NCBI GenBank assembly: GCA_030522415.1
Contig: CM060114.1
Span: 23,231,304 to 23,295,303, forward strand
Direction of reading: 5' to 3'
Length of the DNA: 64,000 nucleotides
DNA from: Channallabes apus
Taxonomy: Eukaryota; Chordata; Actinopteri; Siluriformes; Clariidae
Of the stretch, positions 54,779 to 64,000 are shown piece after piece. Position 1 is the stretch's first letter; every line of letters starts with the position of its first letter. The notes beneath the pieces are model-generated. The model made no database searches. It saw only the letters and a program-made list of their open reading frames with translations, and was not told where the DNA came from. A program made the position numbers and the translations under genes.

Positions 54779-55761
54779 GTCAAGCCGGCCTTTCAGCCGG
54801 CGTAATTGACAGCATCCTAAGTGCTAGGGCTCCCTCCACTAGAAGGATTTATGCCTTCAAATGGAAGGTATTCGAGAGCTGGTGCATGGCAAAGCAGGTG
54901 GACCCAGTCCACTGCCAAATCGTTTCAGTGCTGGAATTCCTGCAAGAGAAATTGTCCTCGGGCTTGTGCCCTAGTACCCTCAGAATGTACGTGGCCGCTA
55001 TTTCAGCCTGCCACGTCCTGACTGAAGGGATTACTGTGGGAAATCACCCTTTAGTTGCCCGTTTCATTCGTGGAGCTAAACGGTTGAGGCCACCCACTAG
55101 AGTCACGGCTCCCTCATGGGATTTATCTATCGTGCTCGAAGGTCTGATCGACACTCCTTTTGAACCGCTAGAGTCAGCGCCCGACAAGCTTCTGACTCTC
55201 AAGATGGTTCCTCTTATGGCCATCACCTCTCCCCATCTTGCCTGGACTTTGCCCCTGGGCTAGTCAAGGCCATTCTGCATCCTCACCCAAACTATCTACC
55301 GAAAGTTCCTTTCTCAACCATGTACCCTGTCATCCTGGAAGCCTTCTGTCCTCCACCTTTTGCGGATTCCGATCAGGAGAAACTTCACCTACTGTGCCCA
55401 GTACGTGCTCTTCAGGCTTATGTCCACCGCACCAGCCAGTGTCGTAAGTCAGAGCAACTCTTTATATGTTATGGAGGCCGCAACCGGGGGGGCGGCTGCC
55501 ACCACACATACTCTGTCACACTGGGTGAGAGATGCTATTGCCCTCTCCTCCGAGGCACGTGGACTCACTTCGCCCCTAGGAGTCAGGGCTCATTCAACCA
55601 GAGGGGTCGCCTCATCTATTGCTCTTGCAAGAGGTACTCCCCTGCAACAAGTGTGTGACGCGGCAGGTTGGTCCTCTCCGCACACATTTATAAGATTTTA
55701 TAGTCTGGATGTCCATGCCACTCTGGGCTCACGAGTCCTCGGGTCAGCTTCCCGGACATGA
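54754..55761 (+). pseudogene. DIRS tyrosine recombinase, damaged
   Basis: Integrase of the tyrosine-recombinase type. The N-terminal SAM-like domain is seen as RAPSTRRIYAFKWKVFESWC, VLEFLQEKLSSGLCPSTLRM, YVAAISACHV. A small deletion near 55230 removes the block with the first catalytic Arg: the sequence passes from LMAITS directly to PSCLDFAPGLVK in another frame. The later motifs survive: RAHSTRGVASS (HxxR box) and FIRFYSLDV (catalytic Tyr) at about 55585-55710. The frame changes near 55250 and 55480. It would have catalysed circle integration without TSD. Now inactive. Confidence 0.88.
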
Positions 55762-55848
55762 ATCTGAGACCTTCTCGGTCTTGTGCGCACACGCTACACA
55801 ACCTTGGGGTCCAGACACATGTAGTGCGGCGGCGTTGGTATTCTCGTT

Positions 55849-55942
55849 CCCATAAGCGTTCTAACGCAGCATTGAGTGAAGCCTCAAAAGGGAACGTCTC
55901 GGGTTACTTTGCAGTAACCCTGTTCCCTGAGAAGCGGGAACG
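55849..55942 (+). repeat. DIRS internal complementary region (circle-joint template)
   Basis: 55849-55895 is the exact 47-nt complement of the element's left end 51062-51108. 55896-55942 is the complement of its right end 56170-56216 with about three mismatches. The join at 55895/55896 therefore predicts both termini. In the DIRS1 model this region templates circularisation of the cDNA. Confidence 0.93.
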
Positions 55943-55995
55943 AGATGCTGCGTCCGAACGTCACACTACCATGTGACCGGACGTCCATTCAGACA

Positions 55996-56216
55996 AATAA
56001 TCTGAGGTTTTGTTGCTGGCGTTCCGGTATTTATAACCTCCACCTGATCTAATCAGATGACGTCACCTGACCGGGGTTATATATAGCCAGATAATGGCGT
56101 TTTTCCACACATGCTTCACGGCCGGCAATGCGACAAGATAGTTCCCATAAGCGTTCTAACGCAGCATCACGTTCCCACCTCTCAGAGAACAGGGTTACTG
56201 CAAAGTAACCCGAGAC
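55996..56216 (+). repeat. DIRS right inverted terminal repeat
   Basis: Inverse of the left repeat through 56177, then an extra right-only end (to ...CCCGAGAC) that pairs with the ICR second half. Non-identical outer ends are characteristic of DIRS1-type elements. Confidence 0.92.
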
Positions 56217-56832
56217 GTTTTTCTTTACTGAATAGAAATATAATTGCGCAACTGTTAACCCTTTGAGGTCCGCGAACGCATATATGCGTTTTGAGGTGTT
56301 TTCCCCTGATGACGCCAATAAGAACTTAAATTACACTTTCAGTTTTGATCGTACAGACAATATCTATATTTTAATCAAAACTGTAAAGTGTCTACTTTTT
56401 TTCTATGCACACATGTTAAAAATAAAACGTTGTGCATTAATAAAATAAATAAAATAAACCGGGTGCGTTTTCAGCCGTCACAGTCTCTGCGAAAATCTTT
56501 TTGAAACACGTCACTAAAATGAACTGAAACTCCGCGAATACTGCACACACAGACATGAGAAATATATCTATAGTAAGCTTAAAGGGTCTACTTTTAAATG
56601 ATGCAAGTCCCAGTGAAAGCAAATAATCAGTTTTTATGTAATCCGTATGAAAGTAAGGAGTGATACAGATTATCCTGTATCGGCTCATTACAGCTAATGC
56701 GCTCCCGCCTCCCTGCGCGTGCGCTGTTCATATGGAAATGAACTGAGGTGAGGCAGGTAATCATCTACACGCACCCATGGCATAAAACAACAAGCTTCAT
56801 CATACAGTTACTTACTGTTTCTGCGCGTTTGA

Positions 56833-57343
56833 ATGATGTCACGCTACACGGGTGAAGAAGCGCTTCAGATGAATCTGTGCAGCGATGAAGAATTTACTTT
56901 CTCATCAGAGGAAGAGCAAGACTCAGACGAGGAACATCTTTATTTTGAACAACGTCTGGACTCAACGAAGGATGTAATTCCTGATGAGTAAGTCTTTTAT
57001 TCTCACCATCATTGCTCTATATTTTATATGTACATTTGGAAAATACTAAATACCAGCAAGAGTAAAATATATATGCACACTACTTACAAGCCCGCAATAA
57101 AATCTGATTACGATCTGTGTAAAGTTTTATTTATTTATTTATATACACGTGTTTTATATTGTTTAGACCGTCTTTCAAATGGTCAAATTGTTCACCAGCT
57201 GTTGTTTGTGAATGATTGTATGCGCGTCCATTCTTCAAGTTTCAGTTTTCTTTTTTGTTTAGGACTGTGGCTGCATCACCGGCGCCGTGCACAAGAAAGT
57301 CACGTGAGTGTCGTTCAGTTTCGAGTTCGCTGGAGAACCATGA
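56833..57343 (+). pseudogene. piggyBac transposase N-terminal exons
   Basis: Exon 1 runs from ATG 56833 to 56987, with donor GA|GTAAGT. Exon 2 is 57263-57343, with a pyrimidine tract TTTTCTTTTTTGTTTAG before it and donor GA|GTAAGT after it. The reading phase is kept across the intron (51 codons plus 2 nt, then 81 nt). The peptide begins MMSRYTGEEALQMNLCSDEE and is very acidic (FTFSSEEEQDSDEEH), as at the N-terminus of piggyBac-type (PGBD4-like) transposases. The DDD catalytic domain is not in the window. Protein identity rests on this acidic start plus the element ends. Confidence 0.7.
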
Positions 57344-57510
57344 GTAAGTGCACATTCAGTACATCATAGATGTTAGTTAAATATAACTATATTATATAAA
57401 TATATAATACAATATATTCATCATAGTAAACTGTAGTGTATTGTAGAAAAATGTAGTACAGTATTGGTAAAGTCATTTGTTCTGGTAATTACAAAGAGCT
57501 GTTGTTTTCT

Positions 57511-57514
<4 letters not shown>

Positions 57515-57557
<43 letters not shown>
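57515..57557 (+). repeat. (TA)n microsatellite
   Basis: About 21 TA units at the left Tc1 junction. A matching array flanks the right Tc1 end (60532-60574), as expected for TA-targeted insertion into a TA run. Confidence 0.95.
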
Positions 57558-57560
<3 letters not shown>

Positions 57561-59175
57561 TGGTGTGAAAAACTATTTGCCCCCTCCTGATTTCTTATTC
57601 TTTTGCATGTTTGTCACACAAAATGTTTCTGATCATCAAACACATTTAACTATTACTCTAAGATAACACAAGTAAACACAAAATGCAGTTTTTAAATGAG
57701 GGGTTTTATTATTTAGGGAGAAAAAAAATCCAAACCTACATGGCCCTGTGTGAAAAAGTAATTGCCCCCTGAACCTAATAACTGGTTGGGCCACCCTTAG
57801 CAGCAATAACTGCAATAAAGCATTTGCGATAACTTGCAACGAGTCTTTTACAGCGCTCTGGAGGAATTTTGGCCCACTCATCTTTGCAGAATTGTTGTAA
57901 TTCAGCTTTATTTGAGGGTTTTCTAGCATGAACCGCCTTTTTAAGGTCATGCCACAACATCTCAATAGGATTCAGGTCAGGACTTTGACTAGGCCACTCC
58001 AAAGTCTTCATTTTGTTTTTCTTCAGCCATTCAGAGGTGGATTTGCTGGTGTGTTTTGGGTCATTGTCCTGCTGCAGCACCCAAGATCGCTTCAGCTTGA
58101 GTTGACGAACAGATGGCCGAACATTCTCCTTCAGGATTTTTTGGTAGACAGTAGAATTCATGGTTCCATCTATCACAGCAAGCCTTCCAGGTCCTGAAGC
58201 AGCAAAACAACCCCAGACCATCACACTACCACCACCATATTTTACTGTTGGTATGATGTTCTTTTTCTGAAATGCTGTGTTACTTTTATGCCAGATGTAA
58301 CGAGACACACACCTTCCAAAAAGTTCAACTTTTGTCTCGTCGGTCCACAAGGTATTTTCCCAAAAGTCTTGGCAATCATTGAGATGTTTTTTAGCAAAAT
58401 TGAGACGAGCCTTAATGTTCTTTTTGCTTAAAAGTGGTTTGCGCCTTGGAAATCTGCCATGCAGGCCATTTTTGCCCAGTCTCTTTCTTATGGTGGAGTC
58501 GTGAACACTGACCTTAATTGAGGCAAGTGAGGCCTGCAGTTCTTTAGATGTTGTCCTGGGGTCTTTTGTGGCCTCTCGGATGAGTTGTCTCTGCGCTCTC
58601 GGGGTAATTTTGGTCGGCCGGCCACTCCTGGGAAGGTTCACCACTGTTCCATGTTTTTGCCATTTGTGGATAATGGCTCTCACTGTGGTTCGCTGGGGTC
58701 CCAAAGCTTTAGAAATGGCTTTATAACCTTTACCAGACTGATAGATCTCAATTACTTTTGTTCTCATTTGTTCCTGAATTTCTTTGGATCTGGGCATGAT
58801 GTCTAGCTTTTGAGGTGCTTTTGGTCTACTTCTCCGTGTCAGGTAGCTCCTATTTAAGTGATTTCTTGATTGAAACAGGTGTGGCAGTAATCAGGCCTGG
58901 GGGTGACTACAGAAATTTAACTCAGGTGTGATAAACCACAGTTAAGTTATTTTTTAACGAGGGGGGCAATCACTTTTTCACACAGGGCCATGTAGATTTG
59001 GAGTTTTTTTTCTCCCTTAATAACGTAAACCTTCATTTAAAAACTGCATTTTGTGTTCAATTATGTTATCTTTGACTAATAGTTAACGGTTTTTGATGAG
59101 CAGAAACATTTAAGTGTGACAAACATGCAAAGAATAAGAAATCAGAAAGGGGGCAAATAGTTTTTCACACCACTG
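57558..59175 (-). mobile_element. Tc1 transposon, complete, copy 1
   Basis: 1618 bp with inverted repeats of about 210 bp, outer ends CAGTGGTGTGAAAAACTATT and its complement ending CACCACTG at 59175. An internal repeat of the end motif (TTTTTCACACAGGGCC) lies at the inner edge of each, as in IR/DR-type Tc1 elements. TA dinucleotides flank both ends. Contains one intact transposase gene. Confidence 0.95.
57775..58797 (-). CDS. Tc1-type transposase, intact, copy 1
   Basis: An uninterrupted 340-aa frame from ATG 58797 to TAG 57775-57777, the normal length for Tc1 transposases such as those of fish. The N-terminal paired-like DNA-binding region has two helix-turn-helix units (SGKGYKAISKAL, ASIKVSVHDSTIRKRLGKNG) separated by an AT-hook-like SGRPTK. 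The nuclear-localisation-like basic stretch GRFPRRKPLLSKK follows. The DD34E catalytic triad is visible: LWTDETKVELFG (Asp), VLQQDNDPKHTSK (Asp) and SPDLNPIEMLW (Glu), plus the glycine box VKYGGGSVMVWGCFAASGPG. No stop or frameshift. With both end repeats present, this copy looks able to make active enzyme. Confidence 0.95.
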   Translation of the reverse strand: MPRSKEIQEQMRTKVIEIYQSGKGYKAISKALGPQRTTVRAIIHKWQKHGTVVNLPRSGRPTKITPRAQRQLIREATKDPRTTSKELQASLASIKVSVHDSTIRKRLGKNGLHGRFPRRKPLLSKKNIKARLNFAKKHLNDCQDFWENTLWTDETKVELFGRCVSRYIWHKSNTAFQKKNIIPTVKYGGGSVMVWGCFAASGPGRLAVIDGTMNSTVYQKILKENVRPSVRQLKLKRSWVLQQDNDPKHTSKSTSEWLKKNKMKTLEWPSQSPDLNPIEMLWHDLKKAVHARKPSNKAELQQFCKDEWAKIPPERCKRLVASYRKCFIAVIAAKGGPTSY

Positions 59176-59189
59176 TATATATATATATT

Positions 59190-60527
59190 GGCCTGATTAC
59201 TGCCACACCTGTTTCAATCAAGAAATCACTTAAATAGGAGCTACCTGACACAGAGAAGTAGACCAAAAGCACCTCAAAAGCTAGACATCATGCCAAGATC
59301 CAAAGAAATTCAGGAACAAATGAGAACAAAAGTAATTGAGATCTATCAGTCTGGTAAAGGTTATAAAGCCATTTCTAAAGCTTTGGGACTCCAGCGAACC
59401 ACAGTGAGAGCCATTATCCACAAATGGCAAAAACATGGAACAGTGGTGAACCTTCCCAGGAGTGGCCGGCTGACCAAAATTACCCCAAGAGCGCAGAGAC
59501 GACTCATCCTAGAGGCCACAAAAGACCCCAGGACAACAACTAAAGAACTGCAGGCCTCACTTGCCTCAATTAAGGTCAGTGTTCACGACTCCACCATAAG
59601 AAAGAGACTGGGCAAAAACGGCCTGCATGGCAGATTTCCAAGGCGCAAACCACTTTTAAGCAAAAAGAACATTAAGACTCGTCTCAATTTTGCTAAAAAA
59701 CATCTCAATGATTGCCAAGACTTTTGGGAAAATACCTTGTGGACCGACGAGACAAAAGTTGAACTTTTTGTAAGGTGCGTGTCCCGTTACAGCTGGCGTA
59801 AAAGTAACACAGCATTTCAGAAAAAGAACATCATACCAACAGTAAAATATGGTGGTGGTAGTGTGATGGTCTGGGGTTGTTTTGCTGCTTCAGGACCTGG
59901 AAGGCTTGCTGTGATAGATGGAACCATGAATTCTACTGTCTACCAAAAAGTCCTGAAGGAGAATGTCCGGCCATCTGTTCGTCAACTCAAGCTGAAGCGA
60001 TCTTGGGTGCTGCAGCAGGACAATGACCCAAAACACACCAGCAAATCCACCTCTGAATGGCTGAAGAAAAACAAAATGAAGACTTTGGAATGGCCTAGTC
60101 AAAGTCCTGACCTGAATCCTATTGAGATGTTGTGGCATGACCTTAAAAAGCCGGTTCATGCTAGAAAACCCTCAAGTAAAGCTGAATTACAACAATTCTG
60201 CAAAGATGAGTGGGCCAAAATTCCTCCAGAGCGCTGTAAAAGACTCATTGCAAGTTATTGCAAACGCTTGATTGCAGTTATTGCTGCTAAGGGTGGCCCA
60301 ACCAGTTATTAGGTTCAGGGGGCAATTACTTTTTCACACAGGGCCATGCAGGTTTGGATTTTTTTTCTGCCTAAATAATAAAACTCATTTAAAAACTGCA
60401 TTTTGTGTTTACTTGTGTTATCTTTGACAAATAGTTAAATGTGTTTGATGATCAGAAACATCTTGTGTGACAAACATGCAAAAGAATAAGAAATCAGGAG
60501 GGGGGCAAATAGTTTTTCACACCACTG
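59190..60527 (+). mobile_element. Tc1 transposon, copy 2, left end missing
   Basis: Same family in opposite orientation. Begins at GGCCTGATTACTGCCACACC, about 100 bp before its ATG, so the 5' inverted repeat is lost. The 3' repeat is complete, ending CACCACTG at 60527. Separated from copy 1 by a short TA run (59176-59189). Confidence 0.93.
59290..60312 (+). CDS. Tc1-type transposase, intact, copy 2
   Basis: A 340-aa frame from ATG 59290 to TAG 60310-60312, about 95 percent identical to copy 1 (16 differences by my count). The triad motifs LWTDETKVELF, VLQQDNDPKHTSK and SPDLNPIEMLW are preserved. Two changes look harmful: the AT-hook-like GRPTK is GRLTK, and the Gly after ELF in the first catalytic block is Val. 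Copy 1 has the expected residues at both places. The promoter region is shared in opposite orientation with copy 1, about 490 bp between start codons. Open reading is maintained, but activity is less likely than for copy 1. Confidence 0.93.
   Translation: MPRSKEIQEQMRTKVIEIYQSGKGYKAISKALGLQRTTVRAIIHKWQKHGTVVNLPRSGRLTKITPRAQRRLILEATKDPRTTTKELQASLASIKVSVHDSTIRKRLGKNGLHGRFPRRKPLLSKKNIKTRLNFAKKHLNDCQDFWENTLWTDETKVELFVRCVSRYSWRKSNTAFQKKNIIPTVKYGGGSVMVWGCFAASGPGRLAVIDGTMNSTVYQKVLKENVRPSVRQLKLKRSWVLQQDNDPKHTSKSTSEWLKKNKMKTLEWPSQSPDLNPIEMLWHDLKKPVHARKPSSKAELQQFCKDEWAKIPPERCKRLIASYCKRLIAVIAAKGGPTSY

Positions 60528-60531
<4 letters not shown>

Positions 60532-60574
<43 letters not shown>
60532..60574 (+). 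repeat. (TA)n microsatellite
   Basis: About 20 TA units, then GTGTGTGTG to 60584. Confidence 0.95.
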
Positions 60575-60584
<10 letters not shown>

Positions 60585-60824
60585 ATTATTGTTGGCTATA
60601 TTTTCTGTCATAGTGACTGCAGTAATGCTGCTAAAAACTCAACTTTGATTGTTCCTAATAAACTGTTTAACTGATTTCACAAATTAATCTCAAGATTTTT
60701 TTGTGTGTGTCAAATACATTCTCAAATAACCTAAACACTGAAAATATATAAACTTATTTTATCCTCAGATTCTTTCTTATAACTCTCCTCTCTCAGTCAC
60801 ATACCACATACAGTGAAATCACCT
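60585..60824 (+). other. piggyBac 3' non-coding remainder
   Basis: AT-rich, no coding exon. Contains CCTAATAAACTGTTTAAC near 60654, a possible polyadenylation signal of the lost transposase gene. Confidence 0.5.
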
Positions 60825-60842
60825 CGGACCTCAGAGGGTTAA

Positions 60843-63800
60843 GCATTAGCCCGTACTTGATAACACAAAAACACAAGCACTGCTGTATAACATCTAACGC
60901 GAATTTTATGGTCATTTGGTCATTTATGGTGTTCATTTTATTTTTTTTTATTTTTGTCTTTGATGTTAACTTCAGAAAGCAGTGTCTTCCCACGTGCATC
61001 TCCAGCAAACTGTTTGATTGATGGACATGAGTCCGCATCTGTTACATTTTTGGTGACAAGTTTTTCAGCACACATGTTTTTACTGTGTAGTCGACCGCGC
61101 GCGCACAACCTCTCGCAGGCGCAGAGGCAAAGAGTACGCCGTTTTAACAGGGGTGGGGATAAGTAAACAGCAGAGAAACTGACTGGCCATTTTAATAATT
61201 CATTGATCCGTTGATGTCTTTGGTTTCGGCTGTGAGTGGATGCGCTGTAGTAATCCACGTTTTATACAAAATACATAAGCTGATTTTCCCCCCATTAGTT
61301 TATATAAAAGCAGACATTTCGCTTTCTGTATCTGTATTTCAGTCATGATATACTAACATATTTTTGCTGTGTAGTGCGCGCGCGCAACATCTCGCGGGCG
61401 AGCGTCCACACAGCAGACCAATTCGTCATTAGCGCGTCCCTTCCCCCAAACAGCGCAGCAAAGAGCATTTACATTTAAACAGGTTTTACAGGTACAGCGC
61501 AGCAAGGAGTAAACTGAGTCATTTACATAAATCACTGATCACATTTAAACAATTTATTCATACAGATGTACCTGTTTTATAGGTTTGTTACTGAAGAACT
61601 GTGGCAGCGGGCACACCTAAAAATAAATGCAGGATTATTTTTTTATAGTTTTATATAAATAAAAATCCTTTTATAAATGTGGGCTACTGTTATCTACTTC
61701 AAATATTTGTTAAAACAGCCAGGAAACTCACTCTGACCATTTTAATAATTCATTGATAAATTAGTGATTCCTTTGGTTTCGGCTGTGCTGATCATGTCAT
61801 CTCGTCATCTCCGCAGCAGTGAGCGCGCCTATAATTCACTTTTCATACGAATTACATAATCTAATAATTTTTTACTATACACGGAGTATCGGTTCATTTT
61901 CTGACGTGCTCAAGTTCACCGAAAACAATACAGAGCCCCGTTTAGTGTAATTTATTTCATTTAATAAATCTACTACAAATTTAAAGAACACAAAATATAA
62001 GATGACACAAGACCCTACAAATGTAGCTTTTCTAATTATGGGGTGGTTGTTCTTGCAGTTTTACTGTGTGTGCTTTGCAATGTCAGACACATACAATACA
62101 AATGCAAATAATACACCTCCCCAAGTGTGAATAGCTGTTCTCACCTACAGTATACACTCGGAGAAACTAAAATCACCACTGTTCATGGTTTCAGTACAAT
62201 ATAAGGCACGTTATGATGAGGAAACTTTCTATCTCTTCCATTCCAGTGATTTAAAAACGGTAAAAATGTCAATTTTGGAATCCACAGACGCTCAAACTGC
62301 AAAAGAACATGATAATAATAATCTAAATAATATTATTCTTTTTGCTGTTTATGTTCACCATTTAATAATGATTTAATTATCAATAATTAAAGCTGCTCAC
62401 ATCGTGCGCTTTCACTTTAAAAATGCAGTGTTTAATCAGCAAGTATATGTCGCCTCTCTTTATGATTGATAAATATTCTGACTGAAACAAATCTGCTCGT
62501 GTCGGTTCATATCGGGAGCATTTTTGATGAAAGAGGAGAGTAGAAGGGGAAAACTGAAAGTGTGTAGAAACAACAGCACAAGGCATGTGTGTGAATGGCT
62601 GAAACGTGGTTGTGAATAAACCTTTTAGTCAATGTAAAAAGGTTTGCGTGATACCGCGTGTGCACTCTTTAACTTTGCAGAGTTTTGATCTAAAGTCAGA
62701 TGAACGCGCGCGCCGATATGAGAGATTAGATTTCTCTTTTCCCAGGAATACAACAAACACATATGATAGGTGTTAAATAAGCGCTGTCTATGTGGCGCTG
62801 GGAGAAACGCACGCCGATGTGAGCCACTGTATTTCAGTCATGATATACTAACTCTACCTCTCACGGGCGAGCCTCCACACAGCAGACCAAATCGTCATTA
62901 GCAAAACCCTAGCAAGGAGCAAGGAGCATTTACTTACATCTAAACTGAGTCATTTACATAAATCACTGATCACATTTAAACAATTTATTCATACAGATGT
63001 ACATGTTTTATAGGTTTGTTACTGACGAACTGTGGCAGCGGGCACACCTAAAAATAAATGCAGAATTATTTTTTTTTATAGTTTTATATACATAAAAATG
63101 CTTTTATAAATGTGGGCTACTTTTATCTACTTCAAATATTTGTTAAAACAGCCAGGAAACTCACTCTGACCATTTTAATAATTCATTGATAAATTAGTGA
63201 TTCCTTTGGTTTCGGCTGATCATGTCATCTCGTCATCTCCGCAGCAGTGAGCGCGCCTATAATTCACTTTTCATATGAATTACATAATCTAATAAATTTT
63301 TTTCATTAGTTTATATAAAAGCAGATATTTCGCTTTCTATAAGTATATATTTTTCACATCTGTGAGGTGAGTATACACAGAGTTTGGGTTCATTTTCTGA
63401 CGCGCTCAAGTTCACAAAAAACAATACAGAACCCCGTTTTTTTCTTTATTTAACAAAATCATAAAGTTTTTTCGTCATTGTGAGTGCACCTAAATAAAAG
63501 TAGAGTCTTATAAAGGCTACAAATTTAAAGAACACGAAATATAAGATGACACAAGACCCTACAAGTGTAGCTTTTCTAATTACACATCATAAAATCTAAA
63601 GGCTCAGTGTGTTAACGTTTACGTTGCTTAAATTCGATCCTAAAAAAACTGAATTTAATTTTAATTATAAATTTGTACTGTAATGTTACTACTGTGATTA
63701 TGAATTCGTTTAATTACAATGTTTCACTTTATTTTTTCTGAACGATGTGCAGCTGTGGACGACCTGCGCCTCATTAAGCCTGTAGAGAACGAACTGATGC

Positions 63801-64000
63801 CTGAGGCGTCAGTCTATAGTTATATAGCGCCACTCAGTGGTAAAAGCCAGCAAACACACAAACCCAAATGCTGACGCCATACACCGGCAACAGTAGAAGT
63901 CACATACTGCTTGTGCACCCACTGTATGAATTTGTTTAATTATAATTAATTACAATTACAATGTTTCACTTGAATTTATCTGCTACCACATGCAGCTCTT
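60843..64000. repeat. Family X, copy B, right part
   Basis: From 61128 it is collinear with 25405 onward of copy A (GCCGTTTTAACAGGGGTGGG). Segments are repeated within this copy: 61507-62035 and 62940-63600 both match 26175-26830. A 3' module at 63752-63925 matches 27000-27177 and starts again at about 63927 as the window ends. 60843-61127 has no counterpart in copy A. No ORF with recognisable motifs. Confidence 0.75.

Larger units (their letters stand above)
51062..56216 (+). mobile_element. DIRS1-like tyrosine-recombinase retrotransposon
   Basis: Split terminal inverted repeats (51062-51243 and 55996-56216) and an internal complementary region (55849-55942) define both ends exactly. Gene order: Gag-like ORF, RT-RNase H, tyrosine recombinase. 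Insertion made no TSD: the flanks AATAGT and GTTTTTCTTTACTG join as in the unoccupied paralogous site at 25364-25383. Gag is split by a BEL solo LTR, RT has lost its first catalytic block, and the recombinase has a deletion. A dead copy of a structurally complete element. Confidence 0.94.
56259..60838 (+). mobile_element. piggyBac-type transposon, internally deleted, carrying Tc1 elements
   Basis: Flanked by TTAA on both sides (56255-56258, 60839-60842). The 14-bp terminal repeats CCCTTTGAGGTCCG and CGGACCTCAGAGGG match at 13 of 14 when inverted. It encodes the first two exons of a piggyBac-type transposase, then intron sequence, then a TA microsatellite with two Tc1 elements, then a 3' non-coding end. 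The catalytic exons are missing. Inserted in family X copy B 38 bp to the right of the DIRS element. Confidence 0.9.

Noticed and set aside
55758..56318. Frames across the DIRS right end sharing a peptide with 51062-51206
   Set aside because: They are translations of the terminal inverted repeats.
1..64000. CRISPR arrays, bacterial operons, rRNA genes, functional tRNA genes
   Set aside because: None seen. All tandem arrays are microsatellites, minisatellites or LTR repeats, and tRNA-like pieces lack paired acceptor stems.

Overview
The window is vertebrate DNA, most likely a teleost fish. The evidence is the mixture of repeats: L2-type LINEs with GAATT-repeat 3' tails, BEL/Pao, Ty3/gypsy and DIRS retroelements, and Tc1, piggyBac, hAT and PIF/Harbinger DNA transposons, in AT-rich DNA with TA and CA microsatellites. 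The species cannot be read from the sequence. I see no convincing host gene. One 144-bp proline-rich segment (44240-44383) could be a host exon. The rest is a nested graveyard of mobile elements, several with exact boundaries and target-site duplications (TSDs).

Layout: 1-1706 is the 3' part of an L2-type LINE. 2174-3870 is a BEL/Pao LTR plus gag on the + strand, cut by a nearly full-length L2 (3871-8424) with an intact esterase-type ORF1. 8425-15300 is an inverted BEL/Pao element with both LTRs, itself hit by an L2 3' fragment with a clean TSD. 15301-20944 is mostly old, decayed DNA with one solo LTR (18308-18695) and gypsy and RTE remnants. 20945-24115 is a third BEL/Pao copy. 24116-27177 is an unclassified repeat called family X here. 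27517-31622 is a compact Ty3/gypsy element with near-identical LTRs.

31623-36665 holds SINE-like and GACGTC repeats and LTR fragments. 36666-41852 is a minus-strand LTR element keeping only a SCAN-like Gag plus protease ORF. Its 3' LTR contains a hAT element, which contains a solo LTR. 41853-50354 holds microsatellites, a palindromic MITE, a third L2 copy with a solo LTR inside, and a Harbinger element. 50355-64000 is a second family X copy split by a DIRS-like element (51062-56216) and by a piggyBac derivative (56259-60838). The piggyBac derivative carries two head-to-head Tc1 elements, each with an intact 340-aa transposase.

The genes do not form pathways; they are the machinery of separate selfish elements. 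The only open full-length coding regions are the two Tc1 transposases, the L2 ORF1, the SCAN-like Gag-protease, and the RT-RNase H block of the gypsy element. Reverse transcriptase is missing or broken in both BEL copies that reach pol, in the DIRS element and in the SCAN-gag element, so these would need help from other copies to move.
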